The notes under the pieces: generated by a model
Databases searched by the model: none
The model's input: only the letters and a program-made list of their open reading frames with translations
What the model was told of the DNA's origin: nothing
Translations under genes and position numbers: made by a program
Source of the DNA: Acidobacteriota bacterium
Lineage (GTDB): Bacteria; Acidobacteriota; Terriglobia; Terriglobales; Acidobacteriaceae
Reading direction: 5' to 3'
Length of the DNA: 41,723 nt
Assembly: GCA_028876335.1 (NCBI GenBank)
Contig: JAGWSG010000089.1
Coordinates: 1-41,723 of the forward strand
Shown here: piece after piece, positions 1 through 7,612 of the stretch
How positions within the stretch are numbered: the first letter of the stretch is position 1
Layout: every line of letters starts with the position of its first letter

Positions 1-1
1 C

Positions 2-487
2 CTACACGGCAAAACTCGTCTTTTCAAAGATGACTGTGGCTCGGTTCTTGTGGAGTTTGCTCTCAGCGCGTGTATGCTTCTGCTCATTGAGATAGGGCTC
101 TTCCATCTTTGTATCGCCATCTATTCGTACGGATTCGTGTCTGATGCCGCGCGTGAGGCGACGCGTTATGCAATGGTGCGAGGACTAACACTTTCCAACG
201 ACTGCACGCAACCGGAATATGCTGACTGCATTGCCCAGACCAGTGACATTCAGTCATATATCCGGGGGCTTTCGCTGCCGGGCATCAATCCCAACAACAT
301 CACCGCTACGACAACATGGCTTGCCGCCTCTGGAGCGTCATGCGGTACCGCCGATAGCTGTAAAGCTCCGGGCAACCTTGTACAAGTGAAAGTCTCCTAT
401 GCCTATCCGTATCTGAATCCATTTTCCTCGTCTTCTGCGACTACGCTCACCATGTCCAGTCAGTCGCAGGTAGTAGTCGTCCAGTAG
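2..487 (+). CDS. TadE-like pseudopilin, 5' end outside the window
   Basis: This is the 3' part of a TadE-family minor pseudopilin of the Flp/Tad pilus machinery. The frame is open to the window edge, with no start codon before a GTG at 50. The residues before that GTG (DDCGSVLVEFAL) are the family signature: a glycine followed five residues later by glutamate, which is the prepilin-peptidase cleavage pattern. The GTG at 50 would cut through this motif, so the true start must lie upstream. A hydrophobic helix (ACMLLLIEIGLFHLCIAI) follows, then the typical AAREATRYA segment and a beta-rich extracytoplasmic domain with three cysteines. The stop is TAG at 485-487. No second tad gene follows inside the window. 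The family call is secure; its role in a complete pilus system cannot be judged here. Confidence 0.85.
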   Translation, partial: LHGKTRLFKDDCGSVLVEFALSACMLLLIEIGLFHLCIAIYSYGFVSDAAREATRYAMVRGLTLSNDCTQPEYADCIAQTSDIQSYIRGLSLPGINPNNITATTTWLAASGASCGTADSCKAPGNLVQVKVSYAYPYLNPFSSSSATTLTMSSQSQVVVVQ

Positions 488-613
488 GGGGGCGGTGAGG
501 TGCGGGCCGACCTGCAGCGTGAGCGGGCGGCTCGCAAAACAATGGCAGTGTTGGCAATTGCGCATTGAGAAACTCAGTGAGAGCTAGAGGAGGCCCAGCT
601 TCCGGTATTCTGG

Positions 614-1852
614 TTGGTGAGCTCCATATCCCAAACTGATCTGCCGCCTAATTTTGTGCCGAGTAAGCGTGCCGCAGTGGCTGTTACCCTATGCGGAATT
701 TGCGCTTTTCTGGAGCTCTATTGCACGCAACCACTTCTGCCTCTGATCACCCAAATCTTCCATTCTTCTGAGGCCAGCGCAGGACTTACTGTTTCTGCTA
801 CCACTCTGGGCGTCGCACTTTCCGCACCTTTCTTTGCGGCACTTGCAGAGCGTTTGCCACGCCGGCGGGTCATCGTTGCCTCGCTCATTGCCCTGGCGCT
901 GCCCAGCCTTCTGGGTTCAACAGCAACATCCCTGCATCAACTGGTCTTCTGGCGCGCACTCCAAGGGATTGCCGTGCCGGGAGTCATCGCGGTTGTGGTG
1001 ACCTATATCGGCGAAGAATGGCCACCGCAAAAACTGCCGCTAATGATGAGCTTCTACGTCAGCGGAACGGCCCTGGGAGGATTGCTGGGCCGGCTGGCCA
1101 CTGGCCTACTGACGGAGTGGTTCAGTTGGCGCGTGGGATTTTTGGCTCTTGGCGTGACCGCGTTATTCGGTGCATTTGTTGTGTGGTTGTGGTTGCCGCA
1201 CGGCCGCCGCAGACCGTCGGCGCCGCCGCTTGGACATGGCGCACTGGCCGCCCTTCCACGGCAATCCATGTACCTGCTGCGCAACCGGTCGCTGGTTAGC
1301 ACCCTGCTGGTAGGTTTTAACGTGCTTTTTTGCATGGTAGGTGTCTTCAGTTGGATTACGTTCCGCCTGAGTGATGCGCCGTTTCATCTTTCGACTGCGG
1401 CGCTAAGCTACCTTTTCCTTGTCTATATGGTCGCTTTGCTTGTTACGCCGGGCGCTGGTTTGTGGATTGCACGCAAAGGCATGCGTACGGGCATTGTCCT
1501 TGCCATATCCTGCTCCACCTCAGGTGTGTTGCTTACGCTGGCGTCGCGGCTTGTGCCTGTGATTTTGGGCCTCGCACTTGTGGCCACAGGAGTACTGATT
1601 GCGCAGACCGTTACCCAAAGCTACCTGCGGCATGCGGCTCCACCTGAAGCTAGGGTGACGGCTGCAGGCATGTATCTTACCTGCTATTACATGGGAGGAA
1701 CTGCGGCTGGAGTGGTCCCGGGAATCTTCTGGCACCTGGGCAAATGGCCAGCCTGCGTTGCCTTCATTCTTGTGACCCAGGCCTGTGCGCTTTGGGTGGC
1801 TCTGTGGGGGTGGCGAACTCCATCACCCTCCATGAGTTACGCTCGGCAATGA
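614..1852 (+). CDS. MFS transporter, YnfM-like (12 TM)
   Basis: Inner-membrane major facilitator superfamily permease of 412 residues, about twelve hydrophobic segments. It carries the YCTQPLLP stretch (residues 36-43) characteristic of YnfM-like drug/metabolite exporters and a loop 2-3 motif A variant LAERLPRRRV (residues 77-86). The chosen start is TTG at 614, and GTG at 617 is equally possible. A strong purine tract AGAGGAGG lies at 586-593, which is farther away than usual, and no start codon occurs in frame between it and 614. The substrate is unknown. A second exporter of a different MFS subfamily follows 150 bp downstream on the same strand, so the two may be co-transcribed. No terminator was seen between them. 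Confidence 0.85.
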   Translation: MVSSISQTDLPPNFVPSKRAAVAVTLCGICAFLELYCTQPLLPLITQIFHSSEASAGLTVSATTLGVALSAPFFAALAERLPRRRVIVASLIALALPSLLGSTATSLHQLVFWRALQGIAVPGVIAVVVTYIGEEWPPQKLPLMMSFYVSGTALGGLLGRLATGLLTEWFSWRVGFLALGVTALFGAFVVWLWLPHGRRRPSAPPLGHGALAALPRQSMYLLRNRSLVSTLLVGFNVLFCMVGVFSWITFRLSDAPFHLSTAALSYLFLVYMVALLVTPGAGLWIARKGMRTGIVLAISCSTSGVLLTLASRLVPVILGLALVATGVLIAQTVTQSYLRHAAPPEARVTAAGMYLTCYYMGGTAAGVVPGIFWHLGKWPACVAFILVTQACALWVALWGWRTPSPSMSYARQ

Positions 1853-2003
1853 TTCGCTGAACCCTGCGCCTTATCAGCGTCATCTATTAGCAGTACGTAG
1901 TGGTAAAGCATCCATCTTCTGCAGCCGTAAGTGCGTCCCCAAGGAGCGGCATTCACGGCCAGGAAACTGATTCTAAGAGGCTGTTCAAGCAAGAAAAGGA
2001 GCC

Positions 2004-3683
2004 GTGTCTTTGGCCGACTCAATCGCCCAACCTATGCCCGAGTCACCGGGCGCTGCACTGGCAAAAAGCGGTAACGAAAAGAGCATGAGTAATCCCAACC
2101 AGGTGGATTTGCATGCAGTCTGGAAGCCGCGCGTCAATCCATGGTTGATTGCGGCCACGGTGGCACTTGCCGCATTTATGGAGGTGCTGGATACCTCGAT
2201 TGCAAATGTGGCGCTTCAGCATATCGCCGGCAGCCTGGGAGCAAGCTCTGACGAAGCGACGTGGGTGCTCACAAGTTATCTGGTGTCCAATGCGATTGTG
2301 CTACCGCTGGGTGGATGGGCCTCAAGCCTGATGGGACGGCGCAATTTCTTCGCGTTCTGTATTGTCGTCTTTACCGTCTCAAGCTTTCTATGTGGCGCAG
2401 CTCCGTCATTGCCGCTTTTGCTGCTCTTCCGCGTAATTCAGGGCGCAGGCGGCGGTGGAATGCAGCCGATGGCGCAAGCCATCATGGCGGACAGTTTTGA
2501 GCCGCAAAAGCGCGGCCAGGCCTTCGCACTGTATGGGCTTGTAGCGGTGCTTGCGCCGTCGATTGGACCCACGCTGGGTGGATGGATTACCGACAACTAC
2601 TCATGGCGCTGGATCTTCTTCATCAACATTCCAGTGGGCATCGTGGCCTTCATTTTGCTCAACCGGCTCGTCGAGGATCCACCGTGGATCAAAGCCGACC
2701 CTTCAAAGCTGAAGAACATGGACTACCTGGGACTGACCTTCCTGACGTTGGCCATGGGCGGGATGCAGATCATGCTCGACAAGGGCGAGGAAAATGACTG
2801 GTTTTCCTCGGGCTTTATACGCTTCTTCGCGGCCATGTTCATTTTTGGAATGATCGGGTTGTTCGTCTGGGAGTGGAGAAAGAAAAATCCGCTGATCAAT
2901 TTGAAGTTATTCCGGTTCAAGAATTTCGCTATCTGTTGTTTTTTAATGCTGCTGGTAGGCGGAGTTCTGAATGCAAGTACCGTATTGCAGCCGGAGTTTA
3001 CCCAGATGCTGTTGGGGTATGACGCCACCACTGCGGGATTGGCGCTAACGGCGGGCGGATTTGCGCTTGTCATCATGATGCCGCTGGCAGGCTTTGCCAC
3101 AGGAAAAGTGTCGGCACGAACGCTTGTGGTGTGCGGCTTCATCATGTTCGCGCTCAGCTTTTGGTACGCGGCTGCAGTTACCAACATGAACATGACTTTT
3201 GCGCAGGCCTCATGGTTGCGCGTGATTCAGATGTTGCCATTGCCGTTCTGTTTTATTTCCATTACGAATGCAGCCTACGTTGGCATGCCTAAGGAAGAAA
3301 GCAACCAGGTGGCGGGACTGATTAACTTCGTACGCAATCTGGGCGGCAGCATCATGATTGCCATTACCAACGCGCAGTTAACCAACCGCTCCATGTGGCA
3401 CCAGGAACATCTTCAGAACTTCATGCAATCCGGAACGCTGGCTTTTCAACAGCAGGTGAAACAGCTGGAAGGGTTCTTCAGCGGTGTGGCGGGAAGCGGA
3501 AACGCGCGTGGAATGGCGCTGGGAGCGATCTACCGCCAGTTGAATCTGCAGGCGCTGACGCAGGGTTTCCAGGATGTCTATATGCAGCTTTGCTATATGT
3601 CGATCGTTCTTGTCCTGCTGGCTTTCATGCTGAATAAGAACAAACCGGGCGAGGGCGCGGGTGGTGGCGCGGCAATGCACTAA
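2004..3683 (+). CDS. DHA2-family MFS drug exporter (EmrB/QacA type, 14 TM)
   Basis: Proton-driven multidrug exporter of the DHA2 family in the inner membrane. Visible signatures are LDTSIANVAL (residues 62-71), a motif A variant GWASSLMGRR (104-113) and the antiporter motif C around GPTLGGWITD. The length of 559 residues and about fourteen hydrophobic segments match EmrB. The start is uncertain: GTG at 2004 has AAGGAG only 2 nt upstream, while ATG at 2034 or 2085 would trim the non-conserved N-terminus before the first helix. No EmrA-like membrane fusion protein is adjacent, so it may work alone or with a distant partner. A strong terminator lies 30 bp after the stop. Confidence 0.9.
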   Translation: MSLADSIAQPMPESPGAALAKSGNEKSMSNPNQVDLHAVWKPRVNPWLIAATVALAAFMEVLDTSIANVALQHIAGSLGASSDEATWVLTSYLVSNAIVLPLGGWASSLMGRRNFFAFCIVVFTVSSFLCGAAPSLPLLLLFRVIQGAGGGGMQPMAQAIMADSFEPQKRGQAFALYGLVAVLAPSIGPTLGGWITDNYSWRWIFFINIPVGIVAFILLNRLVEDPPWIKADPSKLKNMDYLGLTFLTLAMGGMQIMLDKGEENDWFSSGFIRFFAAMFIFGMIGLFVWEWRKKNPLINLKLFRFKNFAICCFLMLLVGGVLNASTVLQPEFTQMLLGYDATTAGLALTAGGFALVIMMPLAGFATGKVSARTLVVCGFIMFALSFWYAAAVTNMNMTFAQASWLRVIQMLPLPFCFISITNAAYVGMPKEESNQVAGLINFVRNLGGSIMIAITNAQLTNRSMWHQEHLQNFMQSGTLAFQQQVKQLEGFFSGVAGSGNARGMALGAIYRQLNLQALTQGFQDVYMQLCYMSIVLVLLAFMLNKNKPGEGAGGGAAMH

Positions 3684-3712
3684 TTCATCATTCTGATGTC
3701 CAAGGAAAACTC

Positions 3713-3746
3713 AGCCGGCGATGCACAGTGTGCGCGCCGGCTTTTT
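3713..3746 (+). terminator. Rho-independent terminator after the DHA2 exporter
   Basis: Perfect 8-bp arms AGCCGGCG (3713-3720) and CGCCGGCT (3735-3742) enclose an inner GCAC/GTGC stem, and the right arm runs into a TTTTT tract (3742-3746). It sits 30 bp after the exporter stop and should end that transcript. Confidence 0.9.
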
Positions 3747-3867
3747 GGGATGGGGAAATACGACCGAAAACGAAAGCGCCGGAAACCTTTCGGCTCCCGG
3801 CGCTCTCCGGATGTCTCATAAGCTCATCGAATCATCGTTCGCCCCTTCAGTCTATGGCGCAGCTTGC

Positions 3868-4612
3868 GGGTTACCCCACTCCCTTTGCCTTCCCTCCACG
3901 CCCGGTGTGCGTTTCAGAGTTGCCTCCTACTGTGCCCCTTCTTGACGCTTCAGGCGACCGCACCGCAGGTTGCCCCGCTCAGTCGGTCCTTTGACCATGC
4001 CGGCTTCGCGTTTCGGGTTGCCCCGTGTCCTGAGTTTCCTCAAGACTGCGATATTTTCGCGTCGCAGTTCGCACGGATCGGGTTGCCCCGTCTGCCTGCT
4101 CCCGCTCGGCTATTAACGCTGGTTTCCGGTTTCCCTTCATCCTGCGTCTCCGGCTTTGCCGCGATGAAGCTCCAGGTTGCCCTGTTTCTTCATCTTTCGG
4201 CGGTGCCTACTTCCTGATAGCGAGTTTCCCCGCCATCGTGTTTTTCGGCATCGCCGACAATTCATTCCCCGGGTCGCCCCGTTTCCTGAATCCTTCGGCC
4301 CGGCTGGCGTTCCTGCCGGGTTGCCCCGGCCGTTATGCCTTCCGGTATGCCAGTGGCGATTTTCCCGGCTCTCACCGGTTCCTCTTTCCTCTGGACTCGC
4401 CGTGGTTTGAACTTCCAAGTTTCCCTGGCTCTTCGCTCCGCCTGCGGCTCCCAGTTGCCTCGGCTTCAGGTTGCCCCGTTGCCGCGCATTCCTGAGTGCT
4501 GCCTTGAGCTGATTTTCGAGTTGCCCCGAATCTCTGTCTCTTGGCCTCCGCCTGCGCTCGGTCGAGTTGCCTCTTCTCTGCACCTGCGGCTGGGTCGATG
4601 ATGAGTCCCTGG
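3868..4612. repeat. Degenerate tandem array, about 15 units of ~49 bp
   Basis: A conserved box close to RGGTTGCCCCG recurs at 3868, 3917, 3967, 4015, 4080, 4127, 4173, 4222, 4271, 4318, about 4358, 4417, 4468, 4518 and 4564. Most intervals are 46-51 bp. One is 65 bp, and the 99 bp from 4318 to 4417 equals two units with a poor copy in the middle. GGTTGCCCCG is exact in five copies (3968, 4016, 4081, 4319, 4469). The sequence between boxes is divergent but often holds TTCGGC or GGCTTCG about halfway. Open frames on both strands show a 16-residue periodicity that only mirrors the DNA period, with no ribosome binding site, so I do not call them genes. Function unknown. Confidence 0.8.
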
Positions 4613-5150
4613 CTCGGCTCGAACTTTGCATCCTCGGCTTGCGCCGCGGATGAATCTTCGCGTCCAATCAGGTCCCGCAATTCGTTCCGGGTACGCTACG
4701 CGCTCTCGATCTTGTCTCTGCTGTCTGCCGCCGTTGCCGACTGCAAACCACATTTCAATCTCAATCCTGCGTCCGTTGCCTGGCCGGTGTTGCTGTCCGA
4801 TTTACTACTGGGCCATCAACTGATTGGGGACTGTATGCCCGTTGAATCTGTGGAAGCAAGTGCAAAAAATCAGTAAATCTGTGGATTTCACCAAGGCTGG
4901 TGCAGAAGTGGCGGGAAGGGGGGATCTTTTCGGGGAGAGTGAGGTGGTTTGCACCGAATTAGAGGCGAATTCGATCAACACAACGAAGATTTTTGAGTTG
5001 CAAAAAGCAACGTAAATGAGGCGATTTACGCAAAGAATAATTCGTTGGCTGATCGTGCTGGTGATATCCGTTTCATCGCGGATGGAGGGAGGTTATATCT
5101 GATTCCTCGTGTGCCGGCAAGATTCGCGGTCGTAGACGAGTGGTTCGCCC
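4613..5150. other. Non-coding stretch after the array
   Basis: The box fades here into weak matches (GTTGCC near 4733 and 4774). Only short frames without ribosome binding sites are present. No terminator, RNA gene or mobile-element end was recognised. The promoter of the following MFS gene is presumably at the right edge, but no convincing -35/-10 pair stands out. Confidence 0.5.
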
Positions 5151-5160
5151 ATGTACCCTA

Positions 5161-5168
5161 GGGAGGAG
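5161..5168 (+). promoter_or_regulatory. Strong ribosome binding site fixing the start at 5172
   Basis: GGGAGGAG at 5161-5168 stands just before ATG 5172 and would lie inside the gene if the earlier ATG at 5151 were used. It therefore selects the later start. Confidence 0.8.
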
Positions 5169-5171
5169 TTT

Positions 5172-6503
5172 ATGGGCTCAATCTCTCCATCTCCTTCCCC
5201 GGATGACAGGGAAAGGCGCGGCATTGAGGCGTTTGCCTCACGCGATTTTCAGCGTTATCAACTTGCGCGTGTCGCGGTAATCCTGGGTGCCGAGGCTCAG
5301 GCTGTTGCGGTGGCGTGGCAGGTGTATTCGATTACGCACCGGGCGCTGGATCTTGGTCTGACCGGGTTGGCTCTTTTCTTACCGGGGTTGCTGTTTCTTC
5401 TGCCTGCCGGGCATGTGGCGGATCGCTTTGACCGGCGTCAGGTGATACTTACCTGCTATTCGCTCCAGATACTTTGTACAGGCGCCCTGATTTGGTTCGC
5501 GCATGCCCAGTTGCAGAGCGTGCTGCCGATTTATGCGGTGCTGTTCCTGGTGGGCACGGGCAGGGCCTTTTCCGCACCAGCGAGCTCAGCGCTGATTCCG
5601 CATCTTGTGCCCGAGAAGCATTTTGTGAATGCAGTGACATGGGGCGGCGCGATCTTTCAATTCGCGAATATGACTGGCCCGGCGTTGGGCGGGCTGCTGT
5701 TCACATTTCCGCTGGTGCACTTTTTCCCCGGCACGACCATGCAGGGGGCGGGAATTGTCTACCTGTTCAATCTGATCACCTTACTCTGGTTCCTGGCGCT
5801 GATTAGCTCACTGCGGGTGCGGCTGGGACGGATGGAGCACAAGGCGACGTCACTGGATACGATGCTGGCGGGCTTCCGTTACGTATGGTCAATGAGGCTG
5901 CTTCTGGGGTCATTCTCACTGGATTTGTTTGTTGTGCTGCTGGGCGGAGCGGTTGCGCTGATGCCGATTTTTGCGAGCGAGATTCTGCACACGGGCCCGA
6001 CGGGGCTGGGGGTGCTACGAGCGGCGCCGGCGGTGGGTGCATTGAGCATGTCGCTGGTGATGGCGCGGTTTCCCATCAAGCGGAAGGCTGGGAAGCTGCT
6101 GTTTAGTTGTGTCGCGATTTATGGTGTTGCGATTGTTGTATTTGGGCTCTCGAAGAATCTGTGGCTTTCGCTAGGGGCTCTGGCGATCAGCGGCGCAGCG
6201 GATACGATCAGCGTGATTATTCGCGGATCCATGCTGCAGTTGGCCACTCCGCCCCAGATGCGCGGGCGAGTCAGTGCGGTCAACTCTTTGTTCATTGGAG
6301 CATCCAATGAGTTTGGAGAATTTGAGAGCGGTGTAACCGCGCAGTGGTTAGGGGCTGTGCGTGCCGTGGTGATCGGCGGCATCGGTTCTTTAATGGTCTC
6401 GGGAATCTGGTCGGTACTTTTCCCGAGCCTGCGCAACGCGGATCAGCTTACGGCTGAGGCGCTGCGTGCGTCGGAGAAGGGACATACGGAGGCAACTGCT
6501 TGA
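5172..6503 (+). CDS. MFS transporter, EntS/MFS_3-like
   Basis: Inner-membrane permease of 443 residues from the group that includes enterobactin exporter EntS. The N-terminal FASRDFQRYQLARVAVILG and motif A GHVADRFDRRQV (residues 80-91) support this, along with about twelve hydrophobic segments. The start ATG at 5172 is chosen over ATG 5151 because of the ribosome binding site at 5161-5168. The stop codon overlaps the start of the next gene (TTGA, 6500-6503), so the two products are made together. The substrate is not evident. No siderophore genes are nearby, so an EntS-like role is only a family inference. Confidence 0.85.
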   Translation: MGSISPSPSPDDRERRGIEAFASRDFQRYQLARVAVILGAEAQAVAVAWQVYSITHRALDLGLTGLALFLPGLLFLLPAGHVADRFDRRQVILTCYSLQILCTGALIWFAHAQLQSVLPIYAVLFLVGTGRAFSAPASSALIPHLVPEKHFVNAVTWGGAIFQFANMTGPALGGLLFTFPLVHFFPGTTMQGAGIVYLFNLITLLWFLALISSLRVRLGRMEHKATSLDTMLAGFRYVWSMRLLLGSFSLDLFVVLLGGAVALMPIFASEILHTGPTGLGVLRAAPAVGALSMSLVMARFPIKRKAGKLLFSCVAIYGVAIVVFGLSKNLWLSLGALAISGAADTISVIIRGSMLQLATPPQMRGRVSAVNSLFIGASNEFGEFESGVTAQWLGAVRAVVIGGIGSLMVSGIWSVLFPSLRNADQLTAEALRASEKGHTEATA

Positions 6504-7219
6504 GGAATTGGAAGGTATTTGTCATCCCGACATTGATCACTCTCGTCATTGGGGGAATCTATCTTGCGATTGTGTTCCACAACCGCAACACACCACCTGC
6601 GGCGCAACAGGCGATGGATCAGCGGATGAGTGCCGATGATCTGGCGGTGGTGCGGATGGAGTTTCCGCAGCATTATGACGACCTGAAGAACCTGGTGGGC
6701 AAGAGCGTTTGGATGAAGGATGGGTATGTGATTCCAGCGTTCCCGTACACGAATGGAAGAGTTGACTTTAAGAAGCCTGCGGGAATGCTGGCTCCGCTGC
6801 AGAAGCTCAACATTCAAAAGGTGGTCAAGGCGGTGACGCCGGACTCGGTAGACGATGCGATGAGCCACGGTTCACGGCAGGTGTTTTATGTGGTGACCGA
6901 GCCTGGCAACAGCCAGCAACTGGCCGTGCCGGTGGGGGCGATGGAAGGCGACCAGGAGCAGTATTTCTCAGACCTGCTGTTCTTCTATGACGATCCGCAT
7001 ACGATCTATGACAACTGGTCAAAGGATGTGTGGGCAGCGGTGGATGCGCACCAGGTGAAGCCTGGAATGAACGAGTTGCAGACGCGGCTTTCCGTGGGGC
7101 AGAAGGTTCACTCGGACACTCACGTGGAAGGGAACCGGACGGTGACTTACACGACGCCGACAAAGAAGTGGGCTGTGACGTTTGCGGACGACAAGGCGAC
7201 AAAGATCAGCGAGCAGTAG
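6500..7219 (+). CDS. Membrane-anchored protein with a possible BamE-like C-terminal domain
   Basis: Protein of 239 residues of unrecognised family. It begins with TTG at 6500, preceded by CGGAGG (6487-6492) at good spacing, and overlaps the stop of the upstream MFS gene by four bases. One N-terminal helix (VFVIPTLITLVIGGIYLAIV) should anchor it with the rest outside the cytoplasm. The middle part (residues 45-180) is soluble and unknown. The last 50 residues (VKPGMNELQTRLSVGQ, then alternating strands) resemble the SmpA/OmlA/BamE fold by pattern, which is an inference only. Tight coupling suggests it assists or is assisted by the permease. Confidence 0.7.
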   Translation: MRNWKVFVIPTLITLVIGGIYLAIVFHNRNTPPAAQQAMDQRMSADDLAVVRMEFPQHYDDLKNLVGKSVWMKDGYVIPAFPYTNGRVDFKKPAGMLAPLQKLNIQKVVKAVTPDSVDDAMSHGSRQVFYVVTEPGNSQQLAVPVGAMEGDQEQYFSDLLFFYDDPHTIYDNWSKDVWAAVDAHQVKPGMNELQTRLSVGQKVHSDTHVEGNRTVTYTTPTKKWAVTFADDKATKISEQ

Positions 7220-7612
7220 GCCTGGGGGCTTTACTGTTTTCTCATGCGCCTGCTGCGCGCCTTTATAAAATGCCAGAAAAACCCGGAGATTTTGCACGAA
7301 TTTCTACCGGTGATCTCCGGGGAAATTGGGCCTGAAATCTGCGAAGGTGCAAAATCTCCAGATATATCTCGGAATTCGAGGCGGCTTTTTCGAGCCATTT
7401 GTGGACGGTTGCGCTCGAAGGCAATTTCAGCGATGAGGACCATTGCATGGAGCGAACGCTCATTCTTCGCTCCCGGGTGGTGCGAGATGCCACTCACTCC
7501 ATTCCCCGATCTCGTCGCGGAATTGGAACAAGCGGTGGAAGCATAATGCGGCTCCAGTCTCCGACTTTTCAAGTTCGTTGAGCGGGAGCCGCGTTGGTTT
7601 TTGATCTGCCAA
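7220..7612. other. Convergent non-coding region with inverted repeats
   Basis: No gene is supported in this 393-bp space between convergent genes. It holds the competing inverted repeats at 7283-7359, a 10-bp palindrome AGATATATCT at 7360-7369 and a distant GCGGCTCC/GGAGCCGC pair (7548-7555 and 7585-7592). No T-rich terminator was found on either strand. Confidence 0.6.
7283..7359. repeat. Inverted repeat with two alternative partners
   Basis: GGAGATTTTGCAC (7285-7297) is perfectly complementary to GTGCAAAATCTCC (7347-7359). The left arm, extended to CCGGAGAT (7283-7290), can instead pair with ATCTCCGG (7313-7320). The two pairings exclude each other. AATTTC (7299-7304) and GAAATT (7322-7327) give a further inner stem compatible with the long form. 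Confidence 0.8.

Noticed and set aside
500-568. 22-codon GTG frame (RKTMAVLAIAH at its end) after the TadE gene, perhaps a truncated second pseudopilin
   Set aside because: Too short, no hydrophobic core beyond a few residues and no downstream remnant in any frame.
3868-4612. Possible CRISPR array
   Set aside because: The conserved part is only about 11 bp and imperfect, spacers share internal words, and no cas gene is near.
4137-4667. Open frame of 176 codons on the minus strand with a 16-residue periodicity of GN
   Set aside because: The periodicity only reflects the 48-50 bp DNA repeat. Frames on the other strand are open too, composition is extremely Arg-rich and there is no ribosome binding site.
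4824-5015. 63-codon frame before the EntS-like permease
   Set aside because: No ribosome binding site, no family resemblance and no conserved features visible.
7548-7592. GCGGCTCC/GGAGCCGC pair as terminator of the convergent genes
   Set aside because: The loop is 29 bases and no U-tract follows in the correct place on either strand.
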